Source of the DNA: Cephalopachus bancanus
Taxonomy: Eukaryota > Chordata > Mammalia > Primates > Tarsiidae
NCBI GenBank assembly: GCA_027257055.1
Contig: JAPVLO010000003.1
Span: 10,419,501-10,483,500 of the forward strand
DNA length: 64,000 nucleotides
Reading direction: 5' to 3'
The position numbers and the translations under genes were made by a program. Below are positions 1 through 12,331 of this stretch, one piece after another (the stretch's first letter is position 1; each line of letters begins with the position of its first letter). Below the pieces are notes generated by a model, which did no database searches, was not told where the DNA came from, and saw nothing but the letters and a program-made list of their open reading frames with translations.

Positions 1-127
1 TCTTGGTCACATTTACATTTTCTTAACAAACATTTCTGAAGAACAGAATTTTTAATTTTAATGATCTTTAATTTATCAATTTTGCTTTTATAGTTTAACC
101 TCTCATGTAGTATTTAAGAAATTTATG

Positions 128-461
128 ATGGAATATTATGCAGCCATAAAGAAGAACAAACATATGGACTTCACAGCAACTTGGATGGATTTAGAGTCTA
201 TACTCAGTGATTTATTACAGAAACAAAGAAATGAGTACCACATGTTCTCACTCATAAGCAGACCCTGAACATTTACCATAATACTATAAGAAAGGGATTG
301 GCAGTAGCTGGAAACTGCAAGGGGAAGGGGGAACACATAACATTAATAAGGGTACCTGAGCTCAAACCAGACAAAATGAGGACCAAACTTTACCTGTACA
401 GTGACCACTTGTATACCTAATCCTGAATTGGACCTCACATCTTAAAAAAAAAAAAAAAAGA
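128..461 (+). mobile_element. 5'-truncated LINE-1: end of ORF2 plus 3' UTR and poly(A)
   Basis: It starts inside the conserved ORF2 C-terminal coding stretch (gaatattatgcagccataaa), runs through the ORF2 stop and a short 3' UTR, and ends in a 16-17 nt poly(A) at 444-459. The flanks carry an imperfect target-site duplication of 12 nt, AAGAAATTTATG at 116-127 and AAGAAATTCATG at 462-473. That pattern is typical of target-primed reverse transcription. The 3' UTR matches those of the L1s at 9.8 kb and 23.2 kb, so all belong to one lineage-specific family. It inserted into the older antisense L1. Confidence 0.88.
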
Positions 462-1786
462 AAGAAATTCATGGCCACCCTAAGGTCTCCTATGTTTTCT
501 TCTAGAAATTCTATAGTTTTACCTTCCAACTTTAGGTCTATGATACTCTCAAGTTAATTTTTACTTATGATGTGTAGTAAGGGTTGAAGCTATTTTTTTT
601 CTACCCACCTGTTTTAGCACCATTTATTAAAAATATTGTGCTTTCTTTGTAAATATTATTGATACCTTTGTTGAAACCAATTGGTCATAAGAATGTGGCT
701 TTGTTTGGATTCTTTATTTGGCACAAATTTTCTGCAAATGTAACTCTGTGTCATTACCACACTCCCTCAGTTACTATAGCTTTTTACTAAGGTTTGAAAC
801 CAACTATCCTAACTCTTCTAATGTTTTTCTTCTTTTCAAAAATGGGCTATTTTAGGTCTTTTAATTTTTATATTAATTTTAGAATCCACTTGTCATATTA
901 ATTTTAGAACCCTCTTGTCAATTTGTGTAACCAAACCACCTGGAATTTTGATTTTACTAATTCTATAAGTCAACCTGGGAAAAATGACTATGTCAACAAT
1001 AATGTGTGTTAAATCCATGAACGATACATATGTATATGTGATGTATTATATATTATATACAATGTATAACATATAATACAAGGTCTGTATGTACAGGTCT
1101 TCTTAATTTCAATAATGTTTTTTATTTTCAGTGTAGAAGTCTAGCACTAGTATAGATCTAGGTGTTTTGTTACATTTATCCTTAGGTATGTTATATTTTT
1201 GGATACTATAGTAAATAACATAAATTTTTCAATTCACAGTTGTTCATTATTGTATACAGAAAAGTAATAGATTTTCATATGTTGCCCCTGCATTCTGTAG
1301 CCTTGATAAACTCATTCATTAGTCTTAGTAGATTTTGAAGATTGATTGGGATTGTCAATGTACAAAATTATATAATTTAAGAAAAAGACAGTTTTTTTCT
1401 TACCTTACTTTTAAATTTGTGTGTCTTTTATTTCTGTCCTTTATCTTATCAAATTGACTAGGACCTCAAGTACAATGTTGAGGTGAGAGTAGGCAACTTT
1501 ATCTTGTACCTGAGCTAATGTTTTACTGTTAAACGTAATATTTGTTCTGAGTTTTTCATCATGGCCTTTTTAACCATAAGAAGGTTTATGTTTATGTACA
1601 GTTTTCTGAGTTTTCACTATGAATGGATGTTAAATTTTGTCAATTTTTTTCTCCATTGATAATCATATAGTTTTATCCTTTTTAAATTTTCATGATATTA
1701 TAAAGTACATTATATTGATTGGTTTTTTAAAGTTAAAACAATCTTTCACTCCTGGGAAAAAAGCCCACTTGGTACTGATATGTTTT

Positions 1787-2074
1787 TTTTTGTTTTGTTT
1801 TGAGTTGGAGTCTCACACTGTCGCCCAGACTGGAGTGCAGTGGCTGCTCCCGCCCACCGCAGCTTCGACCTGCTGGGCTCCGGCGAACCTTCCGCCTCAG
1901 CCTTCCGAGTAGCCGGAATTACAGGCATGCGCTACCATGCCCAGCTGATTTTTTTATTTGTTGTAGAGATGAGGTCTCGCTGCCCAGGCGGGTCTCGAAC
2001 TCGCGGGCTCAGGCAATCCACTCACCTCAGCCTCCCAAAGGCGCGGGATTACAGGCTGAGCCACCGAGCCCGGC
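1787..2074 (-). mobile_element. Alu SINE (copy 1), full-length dimer, antisense
   Basis: The copy begins with an interrupted poly(T) at 1782-1802. The right monomer (cactgtcgcccagactggag) follows, then the A-rich linker seen as a T-rich stretch near 1950, then the left monomer ending in cccggc at 2074. A perfect 16-nt target-site duplication flanks it: GGTACTGATATGTTTT at 1771-1786 and 2075-2090. It belongs to the same lineage-specific consensus as the other six young Alus and carries the short form of the left arm. It inserted into the old antisense L1. Apparent open frames through it are translation artefacts. Confidence 0.97.
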
Positions 2075-2694
2075 GGTACTGATATGTTTTAAAATATGCT
2101 TCCGGATTTTATTTGTTAAAAGGATTTTTCACATTCATTCTCATGAGGGATATCGATCTGTATTTTTCCTTTTTTGCAATATCACTGTCTGGTTTCATAC
2201 CAAGTTAATTTTACATACCCAAATGAGTTGGGGACAGTATCTTTTCCAGTTAAATCATGTTTTTTAGAATTCATAAATGAAGCAGTATGTACTTAAATTT
2301 TTATTTGTGAAAAGGTTTTAAATTTTCATATTTAATATATGTAAAACTGTTAAGATAAAATATTTCTTCTTTAGTAAGCTTTTGATAATTTTTGTTTTTC
2401 AAGGAGTTTATTCATTTCATCTAGGTTAAAATCTAGATATGCCTGTATTCTAGGGGTGTCTCTGAAAGAGAGAGGATGACTTCTCATTTCTGAGTATGGA
2501 ATTTTTATCTTCTTTTGGATCTTGGACAGTTTAACTGGAAATTTGTTAATTTTAGTGACTTTTTTCAAAGATCCAGCTTTCAGTTTTTATGATTTTTTTC
2601 TCTATTAGTTTTTTCTGTTTTCTAGTTCATTGGTTTCTACTCCTCATTATTATCATTTTCCTATTTCTTTTAGGCTTAATATTCTATTTTTCTT

Positions 2695-2820
2695 TCTTTC
2701 TTTATTTATTTTAAAGATGTGGGTAAAATTCAGGATTAGGTATATAAGTGGTCAATGTACAAGCAAAGTTGGGGCCTCCTATCACAGAGACAAAGAAGTG
2801 AGTGCCAAATGTTCTTTTGG
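2695..2820 (-). mobile_element. Short LINE-1 3' UTR fragment, antisense
   Basis: A T-rich lead and the terminal segment ttaaagatgtgggtaaaatt are followed by 3' UTR text also present in the L1 ends at 9.84 kb and, reverse-complemented, at 23.2 kb (a ggggcctcctatcac-like block). Only about 100-120 nt of the element is present, so it was severely 5'-truncated at insertion. No target-site duplication is obvious. Confidence 0.7.
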
Positions 2821-3000
2821 GTTTAATTTTCTCTTCTTTTTCTAGTTTATTAATAGATCTTTTGCTGAAGTTCTTTTTTTTTTCTGTTATGAGCATTTAA
2901 AAGTATACATTTCCCACTTTAAAATGCTTTAGCCACTATAAATTTTTACCTATTAAAAAATTCATTATTACTTAGTTCAAAATACATTTACATTTTTTTC
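2821..3000 (-). mobile_element. Continuation of the ancient antisense LINE-1
   Basis: AT-rich text such as ctcttctttttctagttt and taatagatcttttgctgaag resembles the old L1 ORF2 antisense tract before 2.7 kb and after 6.95 kb. It forms a bridge between two insertions. It is too short and diverged for subfamily assignment. Confidence 0.4.
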
Positions 3001-3062
3001 TTAGGATTTTTAAATTTTATTTTAAAGATATGGGGTACAATTCAAGGTTAGGTATACAAATA

Positions 3063-5130
3063 TTTTTGACTTCCTCTTTTTCTATTTGGATACCCCTGAT
3101 CTTCTTGTGTCTGACTGCTCTAGCTAGAACTTCCAAAACTATGTTGAAAAGGAGGGGTGAGAGAAGACATCCTTGTCTTCTTCTGGTTTTCAGAAAAAAT
3201 GGTTCCAATTTCTGTCTGTTTATCAGTATGCTGGCTGTCGGTTTCTCATAGACGGCTCTTACTATTTTGACATATGTTTCATCTATGCCCAGATGTTCAA
3301 GGTGTTTTATCAAGAAGGGGTGCTGAAATTTATCAAAAGCTTTTTCTGCATCTAATTATATAATTATGTGGCTTTTTGTTTTTACTTTTATGTGCATTGA
3401 TTTATTTAATTATATTTATGGTCTTGTGGATGTTGAACCAGCCCTGCCTCCCGGGGATGAAGCATACTTGGTCATGGTGAATAATTTTTGAGAAGCGTTG
3501 TTGGATCTGATTTGCTAGGGTCTTGTAGAATTTTAGCATCTATGTTTATCAAGGATATTGGCCTGTAGTTTTCTTTTTTTGTTAGATCTTTACCTACTTT
3601 GGGTATCAATGTGATATTAGCTTCATAAACTTTTGGGGGGAGAGTTCCATTTTTCTTGGTTGCCTGGAATACTTTCAATAGGATTGGTATCAGCTCCTCC
3701 TTGTATGTTTTGTAGAATTCTTCTTGAAAGCCATCTGGTCCAGTGCTTTTTTTTGTAGGTAGTTTTCATAGAATATAGTCAATTTCCCGGATTGTTATTG
3801 GCCTATTTAGTATCTTGATTTCTTCTTGTTTCAACCTGGAGAGGTTGTGTGATGTGTGATAGTCCTTTGTTTCCTTTAGATGTTCAAGTTTGTTTCCATA
3901 CAAGTGTACATAGCAGTCTCTGATAATCTTTTGTGTTACTTTGGGGCCCATTGTTATATGACCCTTTGCATTTCTGATTGTCTTTATTTGGACTTTTTCT
4001 CTCTTTTTTCTTGGTCAGTCTAGCTAGGGGTTCATCTATCTTGTTTATCCTTTCAAAGAACCATCTTTTTGTTTCACTGATTTTTTTTTGTATTATATTT
4101 TTGTCTTCTATGTCTTGTATTTGGGCTTTTATTTTGGTGATCTGCATTATTCTGCTGAAGTTAGGGTTTTGGCGGTCTTGCTTTTCCAGCTTCCTTAGAT
4201 GATTTGTTAGGCTGTTTATTTGCGATCTTTCCATTTTCTTCATGTGTGTTCATAGAGATATGAATTCCTCTCTTAGTACTCCTTTTATGGCATCCTAGAG
4301 ATTTGGCAAGATGCTTCTTTGCATTCATTTGTTTCCAAGTATCTTTTAATCTCTGTTTTGAATCCCATGTTGACCCAGGAGTTGTTTAGCATCATGCTAT
4401 TTAGTGTCCATGTCTTTGTGGGTTGGGGGGGGGGACTTTGTTACTGTTGATATTCATTTTTATTCCACTGTTGTCTGAGTGGGTGCATGGCTGTATTTCA
4501 AACTTATGGAATTTGTTGATGCTTGATTTATGGTCAAGGAAGTGTTCAGTCTTAGAGTATGTTCCATGTAGTAATGAGTAGAATGTGTATTCTGTGGTTT
4601 TTGGGTGGAGTGTTCTGTAGGTTTCAATTAAGTCCATTTGATCAAGCATCACATTGAATTTCTAGATCTCCTTGTTGATTTTTTTTGCCTTGATGATCTG
4701 TTTAGGTTTGTGAGTGGGTTATTTAAGTCCCTAGCTATGATGGTGTTAGAGTCAACATCTCTTTTAAGTTTACCTAGAAGCTGCTTTATGAAAGTTGGTG
4801 CTCCTATGTTGGGTGCATATATGTTTAGGATGGCTATTTCTTATTGATGGATTGGATCTTTTATCATTATGTAGTGATCTTCTGTATTTTTAAAAATTTT
4901 TGATAACTTAAGGGATATCTTATCTGATATAAAGATCGTGACTGCTGCTTTCTTTTGTGTTCTGTTTACCTGAAATTTTGTTTCCCATCCCCTTACTTTG
5001 AGTCTGTGAGTGTCCTTTCTGGTGAGATGAGTCTCTTGGAGACAATATTGATGCCTTGTGATATTTTATCCATTTTGCCACTCTGTGTGTTTTCAGTGGT
5101 GCTTAATCTATTCACACTCAGGCTACTTAC
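3063..5130 (-). pseudogene. LINE-1 ORF2 remnant: endonuclease and N-terminal reverse transcriptase
   Basis: ORF2p is the L1 endonuclease/reverse transcriptase that nicks DNA and copies L1 RNA in place. Minus-strand translation shows the AP-type endonuclease region (4401-4652, including TYSKTEHFLDHK and SDNSGIKM), then RT fingers text (3472-3951, with [13 protein letters not shown]), then palm text (3017-3313, with [20 protein letters not shown]). The endonuclease SDH motif reads SDN, so the catalytic histidine is replaced. The D of the KIDHI motif reads E. The FADD catalytic motif of RT lies in the deleted part. Frameshifts and stops separate the readable blocks. It is non-functional. Confidence 0.9.
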
Positions 5131-5269
5131 TGAGGTGTGACAGTTTATCCCTGTCATGAGGTTCTCATAAAGTTTGCTGTTGTTGCTGCTGTTTATTTAT
5201 TTATTGTCTTTCTTTTGATTTTTGGGTTGATTCATGTGTGTTTTCAATGCATTCTTGTGAAGGGCACTG

Positions 5270-6100
5270 TCATTCTTTTTTCCTTTCTTTTGTGTTTAAT
5301 ACTTTCTTAAGTGTTTCTCGTAGAGCTGATCTGGAGGCAGTGTATACTCTTAGGGATTGAATGTCTGGAAGGATTTTAATTCTCCATCACTGATGAAGCT
5401 TAGCTTAGCTGGGTAGCTAATTCTTGGTTGAAATTGTTTATTTTTGAAAACTTTGAAGATTGAACTCCAAACTCTCCTAGCCTGAAATGTTTCTGTAGAT
5501 AAGTCTGCTGCTATTCTAGTTGGTCTTCCCTGGTAGATAGTCTGACCCTTTTCTCTTGCTGCCTTGAGGATTTTTTTCTTTTATACCTACTTTGTGTAAG
5601 TGAATTTCTATGTGTTTAGGAGTTGGTCTTCGCATTTGTTGTCTTGCGGGGTTCTCTGAAACTCTTGTGTTTGAATGGTCATGTCTCTGATGAAATGAGG
5701 GAGGTTTTCTTGGATAATTTGATGGGATATTTTTTCCAGGGTGGTCTCTGTCTCTCTATCTTCCTCAGAGGTTCCAATTAATCTTAGGAGCACCTTTTAA
5801 AATAATTGCTCATCTCTTGGAGATTTTGTTTTGTCCTTTTAAGCTTCTTTTCTATGTTTTTAACAGTTTGGGTTAGCTCTGTATTTTGGTTCTCAAGCTA
5901 TGAGATTCTTTCTTCTGCTTGGTTAATTCTGCTTTCCATCCTTATCAGTTTATTACTTAGCTCATTCACTGTATTCCTTTTTGCTGTTATCTCAGTTGTC
6001 AACTCTTTCATTCTTTCCTCTTGTCTCTCTTCATTTCTATTTATTCTCTCTATTAATATCTTGATATCTGGGTTTGTGATTTGAGACCGGTCTTTCTGGG
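5270..6100 (-). pseudogene. LINE-1 ORF1 remnant (RNA-binding coiled-coil protein)
   Basis: ORF1p is the trimeric RNA chaperone of the L1 ribonucleoprotein. Minus-strand text at 5608-5793 reads LRLIGTSEEDRETETTLEKI and continues to QEFQRTPQ. This matches the start of the ORF1 RRM domain, which usually reads as NL-R-IGVPE then the IQEIQRTP block. The stretch at 5800-6080 corresponds to the heptad-rich coiled coil and is rich in Glu/Lys/Asn codons on that strand. The C-terminal domain lies toward 5300. Stops and frameshifts break the frame. Confidence 0.82.
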
Positions 6101-6950
6101 CTGTTCAGTGTTTGAGTTCCAAAGTCTATATTCTCCTTGGTTGACTTCCCAGAGGTCTGTGTGAGACTGATATTCTTCCTTTGGTTTTTCTTCATTTGTG
6201 TAGATTTTCTTTTCCTCCCCCTGGCTTTTTTTTTTTAACCTCTTCTTTAGTTCTATTGTTCAGGGATTGGGGGTAGCTTTTACTTCTGTTTGCTCAGTCT
6301 CCTATTCTTCCTTATGTAGATCCTCTGGCTTTGTTCAGTTCTGAAAATGGACTCAGGGTGGGGAACTGCACTTTTTCAGTTTTGAGATTTAATCGAGGGG
6401 TAGCTGTGGTTCAGAAACTATCTGCAGATCTCAGTATTCACTGACAGGTGTGTGGGGCCCCTGGAACCCACTTTCTACCCCCTTACAATCTATCTATGTA
6501 GTGGGGGTATATGTTTGCCACCTGTAAGCAAAATGAGATAAGAAAAAGAGAGAATGGAAAAAGGAAGGAAGAAGATGAGAGGAAGGTGGTGAGAGAGGAG
6601 GAGAGGAGGGAAAACAGACAGGCATACCAACTAACAAATAAACAGAGACATAAACAAAGAAAAAAATATAAACAATCATACAAACATGCAAACTGACTAC
6701 CCCCCTCATTGATGTACTGTCCCTCAAAAATACCCATACACAAACAGGAACTCTAAAAAATGCTTTAAAATAACAGAAACAAAGCAAGTAAAAAACATAA
6801 TTAAAAACAGAATGAAAGGGAGAAGAGAAAAAAACTAAAACTAAAAACAAACAAAGCAAAAGCAAACAAACAAACCAAAAAAACAAAAACAAAACTCACT
6901 CTGAAGCAGTTCCTATAACTTCAACTTCCTTTCAGCTCTGGTCTCTCAGG
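6100..6950 (-). promoter_or_regulatory. LINE-1 5' UTR remnant with long A-rich/purine block
   Basis: Upstream of ORF1 on the minus strand. It contains a unique part (6100-6500) and then a + strand purine- and A-rich block (6520-6900) built from short aaac, aaag and gagagg runs. The element at 9.8-17.6 kb has a similarly placed A-rich block (15.9-16.56 kb), so the block is part of the family's 5' UTR and not random low-complexity DNA. This copy is 5'-truncated relative to that one. Apparent membrane-like open frames here are translations of the T-rich strand. Confidence 0.75.
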
Positions 6951-9490
6951 ATTTCTTTGTCAACCTAAGTATCATTTAAAAGTAAAGTAATTGTTAAATG
7001 TTCAGATATTAGTTGTTAATGTGTAATGCTATGTGCCAGGGAACATAAACTTTAAGAATAAACCCTTTTAAATTTATTTCAACTTATTTTATAGTCCAGG
7101 CTGTGGTCTATTCTGGTCAATGATCTGTGTACTCTACAATATGTCTAAGTGTAGCTCTCTCCCATTCCATGTTAACTTGTATATTTGATGGTGTCACTTA
7201 AGACTTTGGGGATCTGTTAATTTCTCTTAATTTTTTTCTACTTTTCTTAAGATTAGAGAATTTCATTTGACTTGTCTTCAAGTTCAATGATTCTTTTTTC
7301 AATTCCAATCTGCTGTTGAGCTTTTCTAAAATATTTTAAATTTCATTTGTTGCATGTTTCAACTCCAGAATTTCCTTTTAAAAAATAATTTAGATCTCTT
7401 TATTGATATTGTTTATTTAATGAGACATAATTCTTTTTTGAGACATAATTCTTAGACTTTAAAAAAATTCCTTTGACATGGTTTCCTTTAGTTTTATGGA
7501 CATATTTATAATACCTGATTTAAAATCTTCCTCAGGGACAGTTTTTGATGACTGCTTTTTTTGACTGTATATAAGCAGTATTTTCCAATTTCTTTGCATA
7601 TCTTGTAAATTTTTTTGAAAATTGGACATTTTAAATAATATGGCAACTCTGAAAATTAGATTTCTATCCTCTCTAGAATTTGTTATTCTTGTTTGTTGTT
7701 ATTGTTATTTTGTTGTTGGGATTGCTTGTTAGTTTAGTGTCTTCCTGGGTTAATTCTTTAAAGTCTATATGCTTTGTTGTGTAAAGCTTATTTGTTGACT
7801 GAATTGTCTATTTCATTAGTTTTGTGGTCAACTAATGTTTACACAACCATTTATTTAAGCATCTTGAAACAGTAAGTCAGCCTCTCAGTCTTTTCTGTGG
7901 TCTGGGAATTGCCTTCAATGCTCCAGCAGGTAGTTTAAAACTCTGTTTCAGTCTTCACTTTCTGTTTGTGAAGAGCCTCAGGGTCAGACAGAAGTGAGAG
8001 TTTAGGGTCTTCTCAGGTTTTTCACGAGCATGTGCATGATCTTTTAGATTCTCAGGAATACATCAGAACATTTAAAAGCCCTTCTTAGACATTTCATTTC
8101 TCAGCTTTTCTTGTGAGATTTTTGGTTAGTTTTTGTTAGCTCCAGCTGGTATTGTTTCCTCTGGCAACTATAATGGGAAACACTTGCCACTGATTATTCT
8201 CAACAAATACCTCAAGTATAGAGCTGATCACACAGAGGAATTTATTAGTTCAGGTCAAACACAGGCAAGCCTTGAGAATGGAACTTTTCCAGAGAGTTGC
8301 TGGACAGGTAAAATTATTGACAATTTTCTGAGGATGGGGCTTTTCAAGTTGCTACAAGACTTTTTTTTCTTTCTTTTTTTTTTTTTTTTTTGTCTCCTTC
8401 ACTGGCTGCTACATTTTATGGCTTCCATGATTGTGATGCTGTTGGTTTTCAGGCTGTCATGGAACTGTGCATGGAGTATCAAAATAGGGCATATTCAAAA
8501 CATCACAAACTTGTTATTCTTATGGAAATTCAGCTGTTTTTCTTGAGTAAATGCTCTTTTGATTGTTATAAACCTTGGGTTAATATTCTCAATTCTAAAA
8601 ATGTTTATTTTCATTTTTTCTGGTGTTTTATTTGCTTTTATTAATAAGTGGATTTCAGAGGTTCTTACTCCATCATTCTAGACTTTCCCCTATTGTTTTA
8701 CTTTCAGTTATCTGTTTCTTTACATTTCAGATAAATTTTAACAGACAGTGTGTTTGGGTTTTGTTTACTTTTAATCCAGTTTGACATTATTTGTCTCTTA
8801 ACTGGAGTATTTAGATAATGTTTTTACTATGGTTAATTTTTACTCATTATAAAAATTATGTATTGATTACATTGTTGTATACGGAATTTAATGTTATCCT
8901 TCAAGGAATTTGTCATTTTTATAATAATTATATGTTCTTATTATAATTAATAATAAAACAATACAACAGGGTTAAAATTTTTGCATTAAAAATTTTTTTG
9001 ATCTGTCTGTTTTTTCCTCTTTCTCTACCTTCCTTTGGATTAAGTGAAGTATATTTCAGAATTTCATTTAATGTCTGCTATTGGTTTATTAAAAATACTA
9101 TTTTTGTAGTTTCTCTAGGGTTTAAAATATGAAATTTTAGACTATCACAAACTATTGTTAAATAAATATTATAGATATTACAACCGATGGAAGACTTTTA
9201 CAATGTATGCTTTTATTTCTTCTTATAGTATTTTTATCATTATTTGTGAATATGCTATAAATGCCATAATACCTTCTTTTAATTTTTGTATTTTATAGTC
9301 AATTATATTAAAAAAAATTTAAATTAGCAAAAGTATTTTATAATTACCCACATATTTACTATTTTTGATAGTCTTCATTTCTTTGTGTACATTCAATTTT
9401 TTATCTGGAATCATTTTTTTTGTCTAAAGTTTTTTAAAGCATTTCTTTCAGTTCAAATTTGCATGTAGTAAATTCTGTTAGTTGTTCTTA
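6951..9490 (-). mobile_element. Ancient LINE-1/HAL1 mosaic, antisense
   Basis: Several decayed blocks follow one another. At 7080-7230 there is text like the antisense ORF2 endonuclease region. At 7240-7650 there is text like the old L1/HAL1 ORF1 (a ttcaagttcaatgattctt phrase that recurs in other L1 ORF1 regions here). At 7650-8690 there is HAL1-type 5' material. At 8690-9480 there is endonuclease-region text again. The endonuclease text reappearing after ORF1-type text means at least two old elements are juxtaposed. A T homopolymer-rich tract lies at 8371-8391. No usable frame remains. Confidence 0.5.
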
Positions 9491-9500
9491 TAACAAGAAT

Positions 9501-9787
9501 TTTTTTTTTTTTTTGAGTTGGAGTCTCACTCTGTCACCCAGACTGGAGTGCAGTGGCCGCTCCCAGCCATCGCAGCCTCGACCTGTTGGACTCCGGCGAT
9601 CCTTCCGCCTCAGCCTTCCAAGTAGCCAGAATTACAGACATGCGCTACCACACCCGGCTGATTTTTTGATTTATTGTAGAGATGAGGTCTCGCTGCCCAG
9701 GTGGGTCTCAAACCCGCGGGCTCAGGCAATCCACTCACCTCAGCCTCCCAAAGGTGCTGGATTACAGGCTGAGCCACCAAGCCCGGC
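9501..9787 (-). mobile_element. Alu SINE (copy 2), full-length dimer, antisense
   Basis: Poly(T) at 9500-9514 is followed by right monomer, linker and left monomer, ending cccggc at 9787. An imperfect 14-nt target-site duplication is visible: TAACAAGAATTTTT at 9491-9504 and TAACAAGAGTTTTT at 9788-9801. The B-box region retains the GCGGG left stem of the lineage-specific consensus, and this is a short-form left arm. It inserted in the old L1 just beside the 3' end of the large antisense L1. Confidence 0.96.
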
Positions 9788-12331
9788 TAACAAGAGTTTT
9801 TAATTAGCCTTTATTTTTAATTAAAAAAAATGTTTTTAAAGATGTGGTATACAATTCAGGATTATGTATACAAGTACAAGTGGTCATCATGCAGGTAAAG
9901 TTTGAACCATTCTTTGGTCCCCACTTTGCCTGGTTAGATATCTTATTGATATTGGGCCTCCCTCTGTCCCCACTCTTGCAGTATCCTACTACTGCCAATC
10001 CTTTTCTTATAGTACTATGGTAATTGTTCAGGGTCCACTTATGAGTGAAAACATGTGGTACACTGTTCTTTGTTTTTGTGATAGATCACTGAGTATGATA
10101 GACTCTAAATCCATCCCAGTTGCTGTAAAGTTCATATATTTATCCTTGTTTATGGCTGTGTAATAGTCCATTGTGTATACGTACCACATTAAAAAAAATC
10201 CAGTCCAGTTTTGATGGGCAGCACAGTTGGCTCCATATTTTTGCTATTGTGAATACAACTGCAATAAACATGTGTGTGCGGGTATATTTTTGTAGAATTT
10301 TAGTTCCTACAGGTATATTCCCAGTAGGGGAATTGCTGGGTCATGTGGAAGGTCAATTTCTAGTTCTTTCAGAAATTGTCACCTGTTTTCCAAAGAGGTT
10401 GCACCACTTTGCACTCCCACCAGCAGTGTAGAAGCATTCCTTTTTTCCCACATCCTTGCCAGTATCTGTTGTTATTTGTTTTATTAATGATGGCCATTCT
10501 TACTGGGGTTAGGTGGTATCTCAATGTGGTTTTGATTTGCATTTCTCTGATGATGTGTGAGGCTGAGCACTTTTTCATATGTCTGTTGGCTACCCATATA
10601 TCTTCTTTTGAGAAGTGTCTATTCATGTCTTTTTCCCACTTTTTAATGGGGCTGTTTTGTTTTGGCACCTTTGAGTTCCTTGTAGATCCTGGATTTTAGA
10701 CCTTTGTCAGATATATACTTGGCCAAAATTTTTTTCCCATTCTGTGGGCTGTCTCCCCACTCTCTTGATGGTTTCTTTTGCTTTGCAGAAGGTTTTCAGT
10801 TTGATGAGGTTCCACTTGTCAATCTTATCTCTTATGCTATGGGCACTTGGGATTTTGATCAGGAATAGGTTGCCTATTCCAATTTTCATAAGTGTTTCTT
10901 CTGCATTTTCTAAGATTCTTATAGTTTGAAGTTTTACATTTAGGTCTTTGATCCATTTAGAATTGATTTTTGTTTACAGTGAGTGATAGGGGTCCTGTTT
11001 CAATCTTCTGCATGTGGTCAGCCAGTTTTTCCCAGCACCATTTACTGAATAGGTTTTCTGTTCCCAAGTGGCTGTTGTTGGAGGCTTTGTCAAAGATGAG
11101 TTGGTTGAGAAATTGAGGTTTTGCTTCCATAATCTCTATCCTGTTCCATTAGTCCATATGACTGCTCTTGTACCAGTACTGGGATGTTTTGATTATTGTT
11201 CCCTTATAGTAAAGTTTGAAGTGTGGAATTGTGATACCTCCTGCTTTGTTTCTTTTGATAAGGATTGTTTTGGTTGTTCGTGGTCATTTATGCTTCTATA
11301 TAAATTTCTGTATTGTCATTTCTAGGTCTGAGAAGATTGATGTTGGTAATTTTGGGGTACTGTGTTGAATCTGTAGATTGCTTTTGGTAGGATGTACATT
11401 GTAACAATGTTTATTCTTCCAATTCATGAGCATGGGATATTTTTCCATTTGTTTGGATTCCATTTGCTTGGATTTATTTGAGCAGTGTTTTGTAGTTCTC
11501 ATTGTAAAGGTTTTTCACTTCTCTGGTTAGGAAATTTGTGTGTGTGTGTGTGTGGTTATTGTGAATGAGATTGTGCTTTTTAGTTGGTTCTTTGTCTGTT
11601 TGTTGTTGATGTCTAAAATGCAACTGTCCTTCACATACTTAATTTGTACTCTGAGAATTTGCCAATGTCCTTTATCAGTGACAGCAGTTTTTTGACAGAT
11701 TTTCTTATATTTTTGAGGCATAGAATCATATAATCAGCAAAGAGTCATAACTTAACTTCTTTTCTTATTTGGATACCATTGATTTCCACCTCTTGACTAA
11801 TTGCTCTAGCTAGGACTTCCAACACAATGTTGAACAAGAGTTGTGAGAGTGGGTAGTCTTGTCTTTTTCCAGTTTTCAGAGGAAATGTTTCCAGTTTCTG
11901 TCTGTTTAGCAATATGCTGACTGTGGACTTATCATAGATGGCACTTACATTTTGAGGTTTGTTTCTTCTATGTTAGGGTTTGAAGGTTTTTATCAAGAAG
12001 GTATGCTGAATTTTATCAAAAGCTTTTTCTGCATCTGCTGATATACTCATGTGATTCTTGCTTTTACATCTGTTGATGTAATTCAATTTCATGTATGGCC
12101 TTGAGAATGTTGAACAAGCCCTACATCCTGGGGATGATTTTTGAGATGTGTCATTGAATCTGATTTGCTAGAATCTTGTTGAGAATTTTTGCATCTATGT
12201 TCATTAGGGACATTGGCCTGTAGTTATCTTTTTTGTTGTTGGATGTTTACTTGGTTTGGGTATCACTGTGATGTTAGTTTTGTAAAATGATTTGTGAGAA
12301 TTCCATCTTTCTCAATTGCCTGGAATACTTT

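Larger units (their letters stand above)
1..2700 (-). mobile_element. Ancient LINE-1 (L1M/HAL1-era) ORF2 region, antisense, split by insertions
   Basis: Read on the minus strand, this resembles the C-terminal part and reverse transcriptase of LINE-1 ORF2, badly decayed. Recognisable blocks include the L1 stretch around 590-690 (a caccatttatt segment) and the RT-flanking block at 1290-1560, which has the same order of phrases as the younger L1s further right (attgatctcct-like RT downstream region, then 'aggacctcaagtacaatgttga'). The tract is interrupted by a sense L1 3' end (128-461), an Alu (1787-2074) and an L1 3' fragment near 2.7 kb. Text on the two sides of each insertion joins naturally. 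No open frame survives. The subfamily is not resolved. Confidence 0.7.
3005..6950 (-). mobile_element. LINE-1, antisense, near full-length but with a large internal deletion
   Basis: On the minus strand the order is 5' UTR (about 6100-6950), ORF1 (about 5270-6100), ORF2 endonuclease and N-terminal RT (about 3063-5130), and then an abrupt jump to the last ~55 nt of the 3' UTR (3009-3062, ttaaagatatggggtacaatt). Everything from the RT catalytic core to the ORF2 end is missing. The complete element at 9.8-17.6 kb shows what the missing part should look like. It inserted into the ancient antisense L1 in the same orientation. It cannot encode a working retrotransposon. Confidence 0.92.

Noticed and set aside
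1800..2267. Open frames of 80-155 codons beginning MSWSLTLSPRLECSG or similar (also at 9459-9803, 17824-18090, 21072-21332, 34631-34909)
   Set aside because: They are translations of the antisense strand of Alu elements. The same peptide recurs at every copy. They are not genes.
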